Positions 24,701-33,628 of a stretch of DNA of 64,000 bases are shown in pieces. Position 1 is the first letter of the stretch; every line of letters starts with the position of its first letter. The notes below the pieces were generated by a model. The model saw nothing but the letters and a program-made list of their open reading frames with translations, ran no database searches and had not been told where the DNA came from. Where the stretch lies: assembly GCA_030762935.1 (NCBI GenBank), contig CM060890.1, positions 66,838,765 to 66,902,764 on the forward strand, read 5' to 3'. The stretch is from Hymenopus coronatus (lineage: Eukaryota > Arthropoda > Insecta > Mantodea > Hymenopodidae). The position numbers and the translations under genes were made by a program.

Positions 24701-27700
24701 CTATTGGTCGAATAATGGTTGGTGATGGAGTATGAATTTTGTATTCTTCATGTAAGAACTCAATAATATTCTTAGCACCTTTCTTAAGCACCTCCATGGG
24801 TGGAAATTCTAAAGGATTTCCAAGGACCTGAAGTCCCCTAAGCCTTGGTACCAAACCTAAAATAATATATACATTATGTTATTTCTAAAACCTGAAACTT
24901 ATAACATCTACTTTCAACAGCTGCACTAATTAAAATCAGTTTTACCTAGATATGAACCATGTTTAACAAGCCTTCTTAGATAGCTCTAAATGAAAACTTT
25001 TTCTGTAATTGTCAGCTAAAATTGGTTTTTATCTAAGAGAAGTTAATTTTAAAGTAGTAGTAATAGTAGTATTAGTACAGATTTTTAAAAATTAGATTTC
25101 TAATCTGATAATAGTTAACATTTAGTTTCACAAGGTATCCATATCACAGTGTGTTTATTTAAAATGTTTTCTGTAGAGAGCAATGATCAGTTAAATAGGA
25201 AAATAATTTGACTCTAAATGATGCTATTCTCTTTATAATTTTTATCTGAATTGGTATTTGTAATAACATTTGGAAGTAGAGTATGGTTTTCATCCTAATA
25301 GAGTTTAGCACTACTTTCACTATGTGTTAATTGCAGTGTTGTCTGGTGTTATGCTCATATATGTCAGTGTTTTAGTAAATGCATCTGATAATAGGATGAT
25401 AGTAAATAATATACATATAGGTTAATTAAGCAAATTAATAGTAAATATGGCCATTTAATAAATAAGTGGTTTGCAAGGCAGTTTATAATTGCTTGTATTA
25501 CTCATGAACAGAGCTAGGAAGTTCGTACCAATTTCCTTATGCAGAGTAAGAGTGGCCAGGCTTGGCATATATCACTGTGCAATCGAAGGTCAGCACAGAG
25601 TGCAACCCATCACTGCATAACACAGAAATATGTTGGTAGGAAGGAAGGCATTCCAATAACATCTTTGTTCTGCTCAAATGTGATTAATTTGTTTTACAAT
25701 CATAGTAAGATTTCTAGTAGTGTACTTACTCATGTGCTTATTTAGAAACCAATGGCAATTCTAGTATATAAATTGTCAAACCTCTAATAACAGAACAGTT
25801 ATTGATTACAAATTTGTTCAAAAAGTTACCCACAACTATCACAGTGTTACAGTCCAGAGGTATGCAGTTGACTATTCTGTGCAGCATGTAGAAGAATTAT
25901 CAAGACTGATTTACAAATCCATGAGCAACCTACCTGAAATAAAGATGAAAGTGTGATTGAAAAGAATCCAGGGTTCAGTGTGATGCTTCGCATACAAGCT
26001 GCACTTTTAGATCCCAACAAATGCTATTTGCTTGATGATACCTATACGAAACTGATAACATATTTCAAATATTACCCGATCACATCTTGCAAAGTGGAAC
26101 AAACTTTTTCGCATTATAAATCTTGTTTGTCTGAACATAGAATGAGTTTTTCATTTGAAAGACTTCAGAAGTACATTATTCTTTTCAGTAATATGGCTGC
26201 AGATGAGTACGATTTAGTTTAATTCCTGCTTTGGTTTTTACCTAGTAAGAGTCTTAAGATGTTTAAGAAATTAATTTTATTATTTGGATATTACTTTATA
26301 TTTGATCAGTAAATATTACAATCTATCCTATTGGATATAAAATGAGTCAAATTTACACTTGAATTGCTTCACTAAGTAATAAATTACCTATTTTGCAGGC
26401 GTATGTTGCCTACATCATCAACAGATGTTATAATAATTGCTGGGTGTAAAGAAGGAAATCAGTCAGAGTTAGTCTGTATAAATGTAACAACTTGAATGTT
26501 GTAAATAATTAATTATATAAATAGGTATACATGTCTCTTAAGTCATTTTTGTTCTCTGGAAACAGTACTGTTTACTTGAAACTGGTTTGTTTACCTCTAC
26601 TGTACATTTTTATCTATGATTTGTTTTGATGCAGCGAGACAGTTGATCGTAACCTATATACAGGATGGTGAGCAGTATGAACTTCCTAGCGCTGTTCATA
26701 AATTCTACAACAATTAAGAGGAGCAATTATAAACTATCTAGCAAATGAAAAAAAAATATTTCTCTTTTACTCTGTAGTTTTTAACAAAAGAGGGCATTTG
26801 TCTTTAAATCTTCATCCTCAATTAATCGGTCATTGAAGAAATGGGATAAGTCCAGAAAATATGAAAATGAGTTCAGAGTGCCATTACTATCTCTAGACCT
26901 ATATGCACATTCTTGTAGAGAAATGGAAGGAGTATCAGTGATGAAGCTATTAAGCTCACTTTACTTATTTTTAGTTATATTAAATCTGAATATAGGTATT
27001 TAATTTGTTGCATCTCAAGTATCCAAAACACAATCATGAACATATCTGTGAGAGAATAAGGAAGCAGTGAAGTGGGGGTATGCAAGCCTTCTAGCCTGAT
27101 AGCCTTGAAGAATATGTTAATGGGGCAAAAGGAAAGAAGAAGGGAAGCTGTGGTTATACAGCTATTTTTTATCAATTAATATGTTGCCATGTCACCAAAT
27201 TGGAAGTTAATGCTCAATGTGTTAACAAAGGAACCTGTTTTGAGGCTACAGTAAAGCTATCAGTACACACATTTAGGAGCCATGGAATCCCCTTGCAGAG
27301 ACTAGCCCATGAAAGTCACCCAGCCCCTTCCCTAGCGATTTTTGGCATCACCACTTCCAAAAGTCTTAAATCTAAACAGTCAACAACAGTCTAAAAATTT
27401 GGTGGTTGTTTATTTGAATGATTGCATTGTGTTCTTTTATGTTCCTGAAGTTAGCTCTGCTTTTATTTCCATCTACTGTTTTGTTCAGTTAAAATTAATG
27501 AAGATGATGTAGCATGTAGTATATTATACACTCCATTGTTGCGGTGGACTGACTGTGATAAAAAGAATGTGCTAGTAACCAGAAGATCAATCCCAGTTCT
27601 TCATCTGTCAGCACAAACTGTGGAACAAAAAGGTGTGATATTTTACAAAAAAATCTGATGTGTACCATTCACATGACTTTCTCTATATCCCTGCTACAAA

Positions 27701-30700
27701 TTATTCTTGAAAAGCTTATAATTCTATTTACTTTATGCTAATCAGTAAAACATTAGCAGAAATAGCCATATTACTTGCTTCCTTGTAAGTAGAGGTGAAA
27801 TAAGGGAGTACCATAGGTTAAAGTGATAATCAAAAGTTGGTTGCTATGTCACTGAAGTTTCTTTGTTTGTATGGACAGCAGTTGACAAATTTCTGTATGA
27901 GAAATGTATGTTTTTCATAGCAGAAACCAAAAATAAGGAATGTCACAAAAACGGTGAACTCCACGAAAAAAATGTATATAACATAAATTGTGTATTTTAA
28001 CGTACTCTACATTTTTTGTGTAGTAAGTTTTTGTCCATCTCTTACGGTTTAGCAGTTATTAAAAATTTAGTAAAATTCATCCAGAATAAACTACTCTTCA
28101 GAGGCTATTCCCAGAAAATTCAAAATATACATTTTATATGTCACGTAAATATCTTTAATATACGAAATTTTAATCAAAATCGTTAGAGCCATTTTTGAAC
28201 AAATCAAAATTTTCGAAAAAAGTTCCATGTAAAGGGTAGTTGGGGGTGGGGGGATTTTTCTCAAAATCTTCGTGTCGCATCCCTGGAAGATACTGAACTT
28301 AAATACCAAGTTTGGTATTTTACCTACTTTTCATTTTTGAGTTATTGTGTTCACAGACACACAGACACACACACACACACACACACACACGGACCTTTTT
28401 CCGAAAATGCTTTTTTTAGATAAAGGGGACCCTAAAACATATATTTCCGGTGAAATCTTGGTATCAAATTTTTTGGTGGAGTGCAATACATTCTCTATAC
28501 ACTATGTACATAGTGCCTATAGAGAAAGTAAAACACTTTAAAAGTTTGTAGTACAGTGAGTACGATTGACTGTACAGTATTATTATATGGAAAAATTGTT
28601 TTGTTGGTCTTGCGTATTACTTGGCGTAAAAAATGCAGTGTGGAACAGTGCTGGTTTTTGTGACATCAATTAGCCATTATGTAAACATTCAAACTCTGCT
28701 CAACATTTCAAATAGGCTCTTCAATTTAAGCAACTTCAAAAGAATGAGAACACCTTGCTGATGTTCTGAGAGAAAACAATCAGTTGTATGTTGCTCAGTA
28801 TAATGAAAATGTAAGACTGAGCAGATTCATTTTACTTTCTCTGCACATAGTGTATAGAAAAGGTATTGCATTCCACCCAAAAATTTGATATTGAGATTTC
28901 ACTGGAAACATGTGTTTTAGGGTCCCCTGTATAAAAAAGCATTTTTAGAAAAGTGTGTGTGCATGCATGTGTGCGTGTGTACGTGCGTCCACGTGTGCAT
29001 GTGTGTGTGTACGATAATTCAAAAACAAAAAGTCAGTAAAATACCAAACTTGGTAATTAAGTTTAGTATCTACCTGGGATGGGACACAAAGATTTTGAGA
29101 AAAATTCCCCCACCCCAAACTGTCCTTTACATGGAAAAAGTTTGAAAATTTTGATTTTCTCAAAACTGGCTCTAACAATTTTGATTAAAATACTGTATAT
29201 TAAATATTTATATGGCAAATAAAATATATATCTTGAATTTTCTGGGAACAGCCTCTAAAGACCTCTTTATTCTGAATGAATTTTGCTGAAGTTTGCATAA
29301 CAGGTAAACCATAAGAGATAGACAAAAACTTACTACATAAGAAAATATAGATCACGTTAAAACACATTATTTATATCATATATGTTATTATTGTGGAACT
29401 GACCATTTCTGAGATATTACATGTTATTTGTTTCAGATTTCAAATGCTTAAAACTTTCTCACATGAAAGTTGTGAACCTCTGGCCCTGCATAGAAACAGA
29501 TTTCAACCACATGGCAACCAGCTTTTAAAAGATTTGACTATCGTTTTAGCCTAGTGTTTTCCCTTATTTTCCTTGTTCATACCAGGAAGCAAGAAATTAA
29601 GACAATTTCTGCTAATGATTATGTTGATTATCATAAAGTAGATAAAAGAATATGCCTTTTTGACAATAATTTGTTAGAGCGATGTAAAGAAAGTCATGTG
29701 AATGGAACACACAAGATTTTTTAAAGTTGTAATTAATGCAGTACTGTATTTGGTCAGACAAGAACTTGTTTTTCAAGATCATAATAAAAGCTAATAGAGG
29801 TAATTTCAAAACACTACTATTCATTATTAATTTTATTAACAAGTCTGTTAGAGATTCAAACTTACTACAATAAAATGAAAAATATCTTCATTGGGTATTT
29901 GAAAATAGTGCAGAACAAGGTTTATTTCAGCGTACAATGATGATTACATCAAGCTGGAACTATCCAACAGCAAACTTTTTTCTGTTCAAAATGTTGATAC
30001 TACAGATATTATACAAAAACCTCAGTCTTCTATAATTGTCAGACTAGGAGATGCCAACAGTGAACTAGTTGAACAATTTTTTTTTTTTTTTTTTATGTCA
30101 GTGGTGATAGAACATTGAAAGCATTGTTTACCTAGGTTGATTCTGTGCTATGATGGCATCAGTGTCATGTCTGGAAATTTAAATTTTTTACAAAAAAGGG
30201 TAAAGGATTTTGCACCTCAGGCAGACTTTGTATTTTGTTTAGATCATAGGTTGAATTAGTCATACAAAGCACAATGAAACAAATGTTTCAATCTTTTTTG
30301 CTGATATTGCTGGAATCCTTTATTTTTATATCGCTCTGCGAAGAGAAGCTATACCTTAGACACTATTATAGGGCAGCATATACCCATTGCAACAGACACT
30401 TGATGGAATTCATACTCCAAATTGCTCCAAGTAATTGAAGAAAACTGGAATGATCTCAGAAAGTTCAGAAGATAGCAGATGATTTTGAGTCTGATCAGAC
30501 AGCAGTCAGTTTTCTAGTAGCTTTCTCAATAACATGAATGATTTTGAATTTGCATTTTTTGGTGACTTTTTAATGAGATCTTTCACATCACAAGTCTTCT
30601 ATTTGATATTCATCAATAATTAAAAAAAAAAATCTTGAAATGGTTCTCTGTCAGAAGTAAATAGAAAATAATTATTGTATATTGTTGAAGCTTTCATCAA

Positions 30701-33628
30701 TTGTTTTTAAATAAAGGAGGGGGGGGGAGTTTTTGGGGCAAAAATATGTTAAACTGTCCCAAGACAGGTATTACAAGATGTACAAATTGTTACATTTTTA
30801 AATGTTGGATTTGATCTTGACACTAATTATGATTTGATCCCAAAACTTTGGCAAATTTACGTTTTGAATCCTTGCTAATTCTTCAAAGTTCCTGCAGCAT
30901 TCAGCAGTTTTCCCTATTGATGCTCTCATTTTTCTTCAGGAAACATTTATTTTAAAACGTAATTTGAAAATGGAACTTGAGATTTTTTTTATGGATGCAA
31001 AGAATACCAGCATAATGTTCCTATTACACAAACATTGAAGTTGATCCAAGAAAACAAGTATATATTTCAGCAGGTGTACAAACTTCTCTCACATGTTGTA
31101 ATTTTGGCCTTGCAGTCAAGAAAAGCTTTTCTGCTCTCAAAAGTACAAAAGACATATTTGCAGAACTCAGTGACCCAGGAAAGACTGACATACCTGGCCA
31201 ACATCTCCATCCACAAGAATTTGCTGCATGACCTATAGAAGAAGCAGGTTTTTCACGAAAACATAATTGAAATACACCAACAGAAAGGACAGAAGAGTCA
31301 ACTTAACATATAAGAAATAAGTATGCTGTATGTTATTTTTATGTGATAAGAGTTTCACCTATAGTTTAGATAATGAGCAGCTCTGATAAGTATGCTCATT
31401 CTCAATGTAAAGCAGCATCCCTTTCATTGCAAGAAATAGACAAGTCAGCAACTTGTCAGTAGATATGCTTGTTGAAAAGAGAGAAAGAGAAAATAATGTT
31501 TTTGTCATCAGAACTCTCTGAATTTGTTTAGTGTAAAGATGAACTAAGATGTGTGACTGCCTGACAGTTCATGGCAATGATAAATGCCGTCCATGAAAAC
31601 TGACATAACACATAATATTGCCTACATAGAAGGCATACAACAAGAAAATTCCCATTAGGATGAAAATATTTCTAGAAATAATAAAAGTGAGATAATAGTA
31701 TCCCATTTTATAAAAAGATTCAGATCTGACCATCCTTTAACAAAGAAATAACAGAGAATGTGCATTCTTATATGTAACAATAGATCTACTATAAAAACTG
31801 AACAAATGAATCAGTACAGAGACAATTTATTCTTAATTAGTCTGCATATTACTATACTCTCTTATATGTCATCATTGTGAATTAGTTTTCAAATGACTTT
31901 TACTTCAAATAGGAGCTGCCAGGCTGCATTAAATGAGTGTGCTACAATAAAACTTGATTCTGTTCGCAATGCCTCAAGACAAGATTAGCTTAGCAACAGT
32001 TGTACTCATTTTGATCAATATTGTAAAATACAATGAATATAGAAGTGTAAGAGATTTGTTAAATTATGTATTATTTGTTTTTGATGAAGCCATGACTTCA
32101 TTGTATTTCTTAAGGTGAATAAATTCTATTCTATAATGTAATGTATCCTGTCTTTTCATGCAGGAATAGTATGGCCAACATGCTATACTGGATATATTTG
32201 CGTGAAGGGAAAAGTCACTACAACAAGCACCTCAGGTCTTCTCTCTTGCCATGAGAAGCATAGCTGCTGAGTCTTAAGGACAGCCAAAGCAGTTCCTGAT
32301 GCATTTTGAAGTTAGCCAGTTTAGTGATCTTTATTATTGAACATAGAGATTTTTAATTTGCCTAATGGACGCAAAACCATAAATTATCCATTTTAAAAAT
32401 AGATGAGTTCATTGTTTTATATTTTTTTAAGCTTAAAAGTCCAGTTAATGGGTAATTAAATCATTATTATTATCATCATCATTATTGTAGTTGCTATAAA
32501 TGAATGGAGTTTTATTTGTGGATGCTCTTTAACTGCTGTGGTTTTCAGGGTCCCATTCAATACTAGGCATGAAGGACCACTTAGTTTTGCTCAGAGGACT
32601 CTTTTCAGGCTTGAGGTTCTTTTACGTGCCATAAATCTATGACATGGGACCAACGGCTTTACTTCCCTTCCAAGGAAGCAATGTTAAGGATTTTTACGCC
32701 AGAAAAAATCCATCGTCCTCCGCCAGGTTTGAACTTGCGACCTTGGGTATATGAAGTTAGCATTACATTGTTACTTGTATGTTTATATTTCATTGAAAAT
32801 ATTTAGATTGAAATAGATAACTTTCACTTTAAAGATTTTTAACATAAAATGAGGTAAAATTAATAATGTTCTGCTTCCATTGCATTAACAATAAGTCAGC
32901 TATTTTGACACAGCAGCAATGCTTTCTACAAGAGTGGCCAATATTGCATGTCTCAATGCTAATTTAGCGACCCTTGTGTTTAACTATTATAACTTATAGA
33001 GACTACTACAATTACATAATAAAGGTGTTCTTACCAAGTTCTAGAGGAAGAGCTCTCAGCTTATTATCTTGTAGAAGAAGTACTTCTAGATTTGAATGAT
33101 TGGCAATATTTTTTGGTAAAACTTCTAGTAAATTATTACGAATGTCAAGCCATTTGACATTCATTAAAGAAGGAAAGAAGTTATCATCTAATTTTTTGAT
33201 GAGGTTTCCTTCTAAATAAAGAAACTGAAAACAAACAAAAAATAAAAGAAATGTTACAGTTTCACTAAAGTAGTACAGATTTTTAACAAATAATTAGTAA
33301 AACATAATACAAGAAAGATAACCACAATTTTTACCTTTATGTAAACACAATGCTCATAGAGACAAACAGGAAATATTTTTAAATGATGTTTGCTAAGATC
33401 AAAATAAGATGCATTTCCTGGTTTTGGGATTTGTTTTTCCTCTAAACTGGAAGCATTATCTTCAAATGTTTCACTCTCTATAGTTGCATTGGCCTTACTT
33501 GCAGTTTGACTTAACAAGAAATCTGTTTCAGAAATTAGTACATTTTGATCTTCTACAGTGCTTGTTTTCTTGGAAGCAATCTTTGAACCATTACCGTGAA
33601 GAGAACTAATTTCTTCTGATTCTATCAT
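13092..33628 (-). CDS. LRRC27-like leucine-rich-repeat protein, whole gene (7 coding exons)
   Basis: Exons in transcript order are 33335-33628, 33035-33224, 24668-24856, 19179-19354, 13535-13668, 13330-13434 and 13092-13164. All six introns are GT-AG and every split codon closes in frame, giving 1161 nt (386 residues and a stop). The order of parts is an acidic Ser/Thr-rich N-terminus, a first LRR-like strand, about three LRRs, a C-cap helix, a basic linker, and a Glu/Lys-rich helical C-terminus ending FNTMERGNVY. The LRR block and the FNT...GNV ending match vertebrate LRRC27 (around 530 aa), so this version is shorter, mainly in the coiled middle. The biochemical role of LRRC27 is not established. 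An in-frame TAG lies 12 nt before the ATG at 33628, which supports that start. Confidence 0.85.
13330..13434 (-). CDS. LRRC27 exon 6
   Basis: Bounded by acceptor CTTCCAG and donor GTAAGT. It encodes a helical stretch, NKMEEKIQDVLLKEQLLAKI and on to QKWK, resembling the EEKIKQHVL-type coiled region of LRRC27. Both exon borders split an AA|A lysine codon. Confidence 0.75.
13535..13668 (-). CDS. LRRC27 exon 5
   Basis: Acceptor TTTTAAG, donor GTATGT, 134 nt starting in phase 0. The peptide begins DKEVCPLDNYTGEANSFKDL and ends NILQLWPTSGSSNHC. No domain is recognised. It is assigned to LRRC27 by phase continuity with exons 4 and 6 and by the 100-bp intron to exon 6. Confidence 0.7.
14005..14155 (-). 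repeat. SINE fragment (family B)
   Basis: The minus strand reads a decayed tRNA-like head with box B-like GGTTTAATTTC, followed by a body similar to the SINE at 24289-24578 (TTCCCTAT, then CTGGAAGT). It lies in LRRC27 intron 4. Confidence 0.55.
14355..15697 (-). mobile_element. Mariner element (DD34D), decayed
   Basis: Terminal inverted repeats of about 35 bp are visible: GGTCAGTCAATGACTAAT from 14359 and its counterpart ATTAGTTATTGATTGACCC ending near 15695. Both ends abut TA. The length of about 1.34 kb is normal for a full mariner. Inside, on the minus strand, is the transposase broken into four frames. Confidence 0.9.
14427..15606 (-). pseudogene. Mariner transposase, frameshifted
   Basis: From 15606 downward: an N-terminal helix-turn-helix half (SVIEFLHAEGETPIHIYERM, then STVRRWVHRCNEAEG and SGRPMTA), a second frame ending VTGDKT (first catalytic Asp, where families have VTGDET), a third frame covering WFVPG-region remnants, and a last frame with LLHDNAKPHTS (second Asp) and SPDLAPSDCHLFG (third Asp). 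Exactly 34 residues separate the last two Asp, the DD34D signature of mariner cut-and-paste transposases. At least three frameshifts inactivate it. Confidence 0.92.
15828..16972 (+). mobile_element. Second mariner element, decayed, with TA duplication
   Basis: Terminal repeats are GAGGGTGGTTCAATAA at 15831-15846 and TTATTGAATCACCCTTG at 16954-16970. TA dinucleotides flank at 15828-15829 and 16971-16972. The 1.14-kb body carries a plus-strand transposase relic. It starts 35 bp after the palindrome at 14231-15795. Confidence 0.88.
16150..16800 (+). pseudogene. Mariner transposase relic
   Basis: Visible pieces include MGIRKLSPERVP (the second-helix region), IDKAWIHCYTQKP (first Asp block, usually VDETWIHHY), LFHHDNAPVHLS (second Asp) and FFLFPNMKKWL (the block following the third Asp, which is itself lost). 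Several stops and frameshifts lie between. Confidence 0.85.
17085..18010 (-). pseudogene. Third mariner-like relic
   Basis: On the minus strand, around 17470-17340, the pieces KSVTARWYTT, VFNKLTIKHSKTD and NDNASAHNTREII appear, corresponding to the block between first and second catalytic Asp and the second Asp itself (HHDNASAHT in intact families). The end near 17085 (GGTTCACTCTGAAAGTTTTG) may be the 3' terminus; no matching opposite terminus was found. Heavily decayed. Confidence 0.65.
18101..18545. other. Intronic, nothing recognised
   Basis: LRRC27 intron 4. No supported element between the mariner relic and the microsatellite. Confidence 0.4.
18546..18765. repeat. (AAT)n microsatellite, about 220 bp
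   Basis: Nearly perfect AAT array with occasional AAC and AGT interruptions. It produces a spurious poly-leucine frame on the minus strand. Confidence 0.97.
18766..19178. other. Intronic, nothing recognised
   Basis: LRRC27 intron 4 next to exon 4. No repeat or RNA gene supported. Confidence 0.4.
19179..19354 (-). CDS. LRRC27 exon 4
   Basis: Acceptor TTTTAG, donor GTATGT, 176 nt. It starts with two bases completing the Gly codon split from exon 3. The peptide is strongly basic (AIERKPKSKSGNISLKKRY, then KLRRVASASF), a linker between the LRR block and the helical C-terminus. Phase agrees with exons 3 and 5. Confidence 0.75.
19428..19619. repeat. Tandem duplication, two units of about 96 bp
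   Basis: Units at 19428-19523 and 19524-19619 share ATCATTTTTGTAGAATGATT and the surrounding sequence at roughly 88-90% identity by eye. No third unit. Confidence 0.8.
19895..20410 (-). pseudogene. Ty1/copia retrotransposon relic: RNase H end of pol
   Basis: Minus-strand pieces in order: LKRTLRFLNGDTRSAIHFL, NPHLEAFSDSGF (the Asp of AYSDADWAG in intact copies), a decayed TSG..LGG block, WYSRKHKIVAQSVTKVE (equivalent of SWKSKKQ..VALSSTEAEY), NIDNQSAL and KHIEVSFYFIADK. This is the diagnostic RNase H series of copia elements. Stops and frameshifts make it non-functional, and no LTR is visible. Confidence 0.85.
20440..20551 (+). pseudogene. LINE RT N-terminal fragment (left of nested insertion)
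   Basis: The frame gives INRLKTKKSSRLDEVTNKML, the KSKKSPGLDGI..KMLK block at the start of Jockey/CR1-type RT domains. It is cut at 20551 by the IS630/Tc1-like element and continues after 21608. Confidence 0.8.
20552..21607 (-). mobile_element. IS630/Tc1-mariner-like transposon nested in a LINE, decayed
   Basis: The left terminus is CCGGGTGATCCAAAAATG at 20552. A poor counterpart, TTTGGGTCGCAC, lies at 21595-21606. On the minus strand the transposase C-terminus reads RDLWPPWSPCDFYLWGNLKH (about 20945-20880; intact relatives have PDLTPCDFFLWG, so one Asp block is damaged) and KVYKTNPHILEELKQKI. Upstream pieces around 21100-21000 are decayed. The flanking LINE frame resumes beyond it. Confidence 0.75.
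21608..22046 (+). pseudogene. LINE RT fragment (right of nested insertion)
   Basis: Continues the RT from 20551: FPEILKEVIVSLLYKKE, then MNTENYMPITLCSTFPKIIE (the NYRPIS block), QFGF-like sequence and finally VRQLVKHWISLYLKN, where it stops at the outer end of the long-inverted-repeat element at about 22047. Confidence 0.8.
22047..24066. mobile_element. Long-terminal-inverted-repeat DNA transposon carrying a Mutator-like transposase relic
   Basis: The left end (AAAAAATCTGATATGTTCTA at about 22047, then ACATTAGCAGAAATTGTCTT) and right end (AAGACAATTTCTGCTAATGT at about 23936-23955, closing near 24066) are inverted repeats over roughly 300-450 bp. Between them lies a minus-strand transposase fragment. 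The ends are the same sequences as the outer ends of the many arm copies listed at 27647, 35365, 42763, 50385 and 56217, so this copy is the best candidate for a once-autonomous member of that family. Confidence 0.7.
22748..23415 (-). pseudogene. Mutator-like transposase-domain protein, C-terminal part, broken
   Basis: From 23415 to about 23275 the minus strand encodes GRGRLTEKETDNIQRYYGMS and then FFHKSSTD. After an indel and stops, 23200-22748 is open for 150 codons with HALPNSVLTAINPVFRSLA, LLNKCLSGKTQNPNKSFNS, VPKTVFVGQNTLEFGSYDA, a Lys/Arg-rich helix (KSARQKRRNKKRNRE) and the terminal YGAGMF. This set is characteristic of the large family annotated as Mutator-like transposase-domain proteins in arthropods, cnidarians and molluscs. 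The N-terminal catalytic part is absent, so the copy is inactive. Confidence 0.85.
24277..24590 (-). repeat. tRNA-derived SINE (family B) with poly(A) and target duplication
   Basis: AAATGGAAATTT at 24277-24288 and AAATGGGAATTT at 24579-24590 flank the element. On the minus strand it opens with CTGCCTCTGCGGTCCAGTGG (box A region), has box B GGTTCGATTCCTG (about 24507-24520), and ends in a poly(A) that appears as T18 near 24289-24305. It lies in LRRC27 intron 3. Confidence 0.82.
24668..24856 (-). CDS. LRRC27 exon 3
   Basis: Acceptor TTTTAG, donor GTAAAT. It encodes the last LRR strand and cap (LRGLQVLGNPLEFPPMEVLK) and the following helix (GAKNIIEFLHEEYKI), matching the LEFPP...IQRFL segment of vertebrate LRRC27. 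It starts with two bases finishing the Gly codon from exon 2 and ends with one base of the Gly codon shared with exon 4. Confidence 0.9.
25510..25780. other. Unassigned intronic sequence left of a hAT relic
   Basis: Part of LRRC27 intron 2. The open frame at 25539-25745 contains Cys/His-rich sequence (WHISLCNRRS, THHCIT) and could be decayed sequence of the adjacent hAT element, but I cannot show it. Confidence 0.3.
25780..26222 (+). pseudogene. hAT transposase relic, C-terminal dimerisation region
   Basis: Plus-strand pieces: KLPTTITVLQSRGMQLT (about 25825-25880) and then an 89-codon open frame ending at 26222 with MLRIQAALLDPN, FKYYPITSCKVEQTFSHYKS (the P.TS..VER.FS signature, with Gln for Arg), HRMSFSFERLQKYIILF and SN. 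This is the hAT C-terminal dimerisation domain. Stops lie between the two pieces, and no N-terminal part or terminal repeats were found. Confidence 0.8.
26223..27540. other. Intronic, nothing recognised
   Basis: LRRC27 intron 2. Short frames at 26975-27175 and 27200-27394 show no similarity I know. A weak box B-like ATCAATCCCAGTTC at about 27587-27600 hints at a decayed SINE. Confidence 0.4.
27647..29722. mobile_element. Foldback element: two arms of about 890 bp in inverted orientation
   Basis: The left arm (27647-28534) and right arm (28831-29722) are reverse complements along almost their whole length, with a 296-bp spacer. Landmarks occur in mirror order: ATCTGATGTGT at the outer end, ACATTAGCAGAAAT, a CTACATTTTTTGTGTAG block, CCATGTAAAGGGTAG, ACCAAGTTTGGTAT, an (AC)n tract, GGGGACCCTAAAAC and the inner end TAGAGAAAGTAAAA. 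Arms of this family also occur singly elsewhere in the window. No transposase is present. Confidence 0.88.
28356..28391. repeat. (AC)n microsatellite inside an arm
   Basis: An array of about 36 bp at the position where other arms carry GT or TGTGTG tracts, so the tract travels with the element. Confidence 0.9.
29940..31315 (+). pseudogene. hAT-type (ZMYM1/TTF-like) transposase relic
   Basis: Plus-strand pieces: CYDGISVMSGNLNFLQKRV (about 30150-30205, the YDGASNMSG block), VFCLDHRLN (CAAHSLNL block), IFFADIAGILYFY, and at the end ALQSRKAFLLSKVQKTYLQN followed by SVTQERLTYLANISIHKNLL (the FS.LKRIKTYLRSTM..ERL..LALLSI block). Together these identify the hAT lineage related to ZMYM1 and TTF-type zinc-finger proteins. 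Many stops and frameshifts. Confidence 0.82.
31320..32500. other. Intronic; possible LINE 3' end
   Basis: LRRC27 intron 2. At about 31930-32140 the sequence ends in GAATAAATTCTATTCTAT, similar in style to the 3' tails of the plus-strand LINEs at 10388 and 12165, but no coding part is attached. Otherwise unrecognised. Confidence 0.35.
32503..32775 (-). repeat. tRNA-derived SINE (family C), 5'-truncated
   Basis: Minus strand: the remaining tRNA-like head has box B-type AAGTTCAAACCTG near 32727-32741, then a body with GGCACGTAAAAGAACC (about 32617-32632) and a 3' part ending near 32503 in AATAAAACTCCATT. The same family recurs at 58373-58620. Confidence 0.75.
33035..33224 (-). CDS. LRRC27 exon 2 (leucine-rich repeats)
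   Basis: Acceptor TTTCAG, donor GTAAGA, 190 nt starting in phase 0. It encodes FLYLEGNLIKKLDDNFFPSL, then VKWLDIRNNLLEVLPKNI and LEVLLLQDNKLRALPLELG, about two and a half LRRs of the LxxLxLxxNxLxxLP type. These align segment by segment with LRRC27 (LHLQRN.L..., WLDLRYN.I.ALP, LLLERN.I..LPVELG). Confidence 0.93.
33335..33628 (-). CDS. LRRC27 exon 1 (start)
   Basis: ATG at 33626-33628; an in-frame TAG lies 12 nt upstream. 98 codons to donor GTAAAA. The first 75 residues are acidic and Ser/Thr/Asn-rich with no domain; the last part, YFDLSKHHLKIFPVCLYEH, is the first LRR-like strand and corresponds to ILDLSESGLCRL in LRRC27. A 110-bp intron follows. Confidence 0.88.
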
